Source: Dendrobium chrysotoxum (Eukaryota; Streptophyta; Magnoliopsida; Asparagales; Orchidaceae). From it: a stretch of DNA of 64,000 bases. How positions within the stretch are numbered: position 1 is the stretch's first letter; every line of letters starts with the position of its first letter. The DNA is taken from assembly GCA_019925795.1 (NCBI GenBank), contig CM034310.1, positions 9,586,869 to 9,650,868 on the forward strand, in the 5' to 3' direction. The notes beneath the pieces are model-generated. The model had not been told where the DNA came from and did not search any database. It saw only the letters and a program-made list of their open reading frames with translations. Below are positions 61,645 to 64,000 of the stretch, piece by piece. A program made the position numbers and the translations under genes.

Positions 61645-61989
61645 TAAACTTTAATAATGATATTAGGAAAACCCAGCTTATCCATTCTCACCAAGCCTTT
61701 AAGCATACAAAAATTAGAAAGGGTGGTATAAACCTACCTGTTATGTAGATAAGCACCTTTCCTAGCCAGCAAATCAGCACAAGAATTACCACTACGAGAA
61801 ATATGGGTAATAGAATAATCAATCTGATGCAAAAGAGTCAAGATACTTCTAAAATGTAGAACAGAGAAGCATTGTTGCAAACTTTACTCTTAATGTGATT
61901 AACTAAAATTAAAGAAATAGATTCAATCCAGATATTCCTTATGCCAAATTGTAAGCACAAATTAAGACCAATAAGAAGGCCAAAGGCTT

Positions 61990-63999
61990 CAGTAATCAAA
62001 AGATTACCCTAATAAACTTTATCAGCAAAGGCAATGATCATATCACTCTTAGAATTTCTAAGGATACCCCCACAACCACCGCCAGCCTTAGAGAAAGTGC
62101 CATCAACATTAAGCTCGTACTAATTCAAGGTCGGTTTAATCCAATACACAATACTAAAACAATTCCTAATATTGTCTTGCATAAAAGTAATTTGGAAAAA
62201 AATAGTCCATGAAACCACACTATTAAAGTGCTTAGGCTTCAACAAATTAGCATTAACCATTTGATAAATTTTCATCTTAAGGCACATTATGATCCTATCA
62301 CAATTCATTTTCACACCCAAATGTTTACTATTGTTTCTTATCATCCATAAAAGCCAAAAAATAATCATAGAGATAACAAACGCAATATGACCAGCACTCC
62401 ATTTATAACAGCAATTTTCTAACAAATAGAAACAATTATTCATATTATTAAAAGAGCAATCAAGATCATTCTCCAATAAGTTCCATATTTTATAAGCAAT
62501 AGGCCCATTAAGAAATACATGATAAATGGTTTCTACTTGAGAGCAACATTGACATCTAGAAATAATATTGAAGCCCATAGATAAAAGCCTTTGGTCAACC
62601 AGAATAAAAACTTTAAGTAGCTACCAAGTGAAAACTGAGTAAACAGTAGGAGTACTTAAGCTTCAAATTTTATCAAAAACCATAGACATGTCCATTTTGG
62701 ATCTAATATTGTTCCAAACATCTTTAGAACAAAATTCACCATCTTTAGAAATTTTAAAATCATCTTATCAGGATAATTAAAATCCAAAGGAATGCTCAAA
62801 ATCCTATTAGCTACTGAAATTGGGAGAACATCAATCAGCCAAAAATAGTCCCAATTCCCATTGCAAAAAAATTTAGAAACTTTTAGATTAGAAACAGAAT
62901 GAGTATTAAGAATTTCATCCAAAGACCCAAAACCCAACCAATTATCTTGCCAAAAGAAATAATTACCTTTGTTGAGGCCATACTACACAAAAGACTCACC
63001 CAACCACTTGATCTTGTAAAGTCTATGCCAAATAGGAAATTGGCCATTTTTAAAGAAATAACAGGAAGGACACTTAGGGCCATAATATTTCATATTCATA
63101 TAGTTAGCCCAAAGGGAATTCTTTAATCTAAATTTCCACCAGAGTTTAATAGAGAAATAGTTAACAAAATCAATGATAGATTTACAACAAAGCCCACCTT
63201 CAATGGTCGGACCAATAAAAGAGATCCAAGATCTTCAATGAATCTTCTTAAACTCATTAGTGGAGCCCCAAAAAAATTTATTAAAGATCTTCTCCAATCT
63301 GATACAGACCTCCATAGAAGGATTAAGGAATCGGAATAAATACAAAGGAAGAGATGAAAGAACACTTTTTATAAGAACTAAATGACACCCAAGGAGAGCA
63401 ATTTAAACTCCCAAGAAGCCAAGCGAGCATCAATAAATATAAAAACTTTTCATAAAGGAAACTTTTCTCAGGCCCTTTGTATAAAGGGGTCCCTAAATAA
63501 AAAATAGGAAGTTTTGCATAGAGAACCTCGTAAAAAGGCAAATTCGATTGATGTTCCATTGAGACATACCTTTGCCAGGAATGAAAGAGCACTTAGAAAG
63601 GTTAAAATTTAAATCGCTTTGATGGTTAAAATCCAAAAGAAACTTGTAGATTTTTTTAACACTTTTAAAAGATCCATTGCAGAAAATAACAAAATCATTT
63701 GCAAAATAGAGATGAGAGATAGGTAAGCCACCTTTATTAATGTAAAGTAGGCTATGATGTTGTGAAAAAAGATAATGCAAACGTCTAGACAAGTAATCAG
63801 TAGTAATTATAAAAATGGCAGGTGACAGGAGATCACCCTGACGAATACCCCTACAAGCTTGGAAAAAAACCCTACTATGACCGTTAATGGTAACAGAATA
63901 CCAAACATTTTCAATGATGTTAGCCATTAACAAAATAGAATACTCATTAAACCCAAATAAGTATAAAATATGATAAATAAACATGCAGCTGACATTATC
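61990..63999 (-). pseudogene. LINE ORF2 remnant: RT, zinc finger, RNase H
   Basis: 63984-63493: RT with VWYSVTINGHSRVFF, GIRQGDLLSPAIFII (the R-x-G-x-P-L-S-P block with the proline replaced by leucine) and YFANDFVIF in place of (F/Y)xDD. Frames then change at 63592-63323, 63365-63123 and 62937-62656. 62578-62120 has the zinc-finger-like CQCCSQVETIYHVFLNG block and MIIFWLLWMIRN. RNase H follows with YELNVDGTFSKAGGG and CGGILRN (62040-62118), interrupted by stops. The change of the first catalytic Asp of the YxDD box to Asn, with the frameshifts, means loss of RT activity. Confidence 0.85.
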
Positions 64000-64000
64000 A

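Larger units (their letters stand above)
60910..64000 (-). mobile_element. Second plant LINE, 3' half, decayed
   Basis: A short A tail appears as a T run at 60911-60919. Upstream on the minus strand are a 3' part of about 1 kb, RNase H, a zinc-finger-like region and RT, in LINE order, running off the right edge. It differs from the LINE at 35644-41556 in wording, so it is another subfamily or far older. No target duplication can be tested. Confidence 0.85.

Noticed and set aside
1..64000. tRNA or rRNA genes, organellar DNA insertions
   Set aside because: I saw no cloverleaf-type gene, rRNA block or recognisable plastid or mitochondrial coding sequence. A tRNAscan and organelle BLAST would settle it.

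Overview
This window looks like a transposon-dense intergenic block of a flowering-plant nuclear genome. It is AT-rich and has no intact host gene. It is packed with plant-type LTR retrotransposons (Copia of the SIRE/Maximus type, Ty3/gypsy), L1-type LINEs carrying a plant-style C-terminal RNase H, small DNA transposons and microsatellites. I cannot name the species. All family names come from translations I read by eye and from remembered family signatures; no database search was run.

Layout. 1-1510: minus-strand Copia integrase/RT remnant. 2951-6357: minus-strand gypsy remnant (integrase tail/chromodomain-like region, probable LTR, PBS-like site) with a MITE-like element at 4146-4906. 6358-8012: minus-strand SIRE-like LTR (A) inserted in the gypsy integrase. 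8690-15707: plus-strand SIRE-like element (B) with a cut-down 5' LTR, decayed gag, a large pol deletion, an extra ORF after RNase H, and an 1800-bp 3' LTR. 15708-24960: first copy (R1) of a long, apparently non-coding LTR element (family X) carrying a 100-bp tandem array, interrupted at 18229-20209 by a solo SIRE-like LTR (C) with a perfect 5-bp target duplication. 25680-31503 and about 32731-44388: two very long family-Y LTRs in tail-to-tail inversion. The second is interrupted by a hAT-like element (34371-35082) and a near-full-length LINE (35644-41556, 14-bp target duplication). 44389-56790: second copy (R2) of family X with long LTRs, a PBS-like site at 48630 and gene-like sequence inside both LTRs. 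57614-58592: broken receptor-like cytoplasmic kinase gene, minus strand. 60910-64000: second, more decayed minus-strand LINE running out of the window.

The most interesting signal is in the SIRE-like LTRs. Upstream of the transcribed part they carry an array of paired 15-bp dyads (ATCGTACTGTACGAT type). Pair members sit 20-21 bp apart in the best copy and 19 bp apart in the older copies. The pairing persists in all three LTRs although the older copies have lost most CpGs, which fits methylation-driven decay of a protein-binding array. A related block lies just upstream of the extra ORF of element B. Other notable points are a UAAUG overlap between LINE ORF1 and ORF2, a 21-base G tract inside the LINE endonuclease GDFN motif, W-box-rich LTRs, and a duplicated exon-like sequence inside the family-X LTRs.

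The elements record an order of events. Gypsy came before LTR A. Family X came before B and before C; the R2 copy shows the unoccupied site of C. The Y LTR came before the hAT-like element and the LINE.
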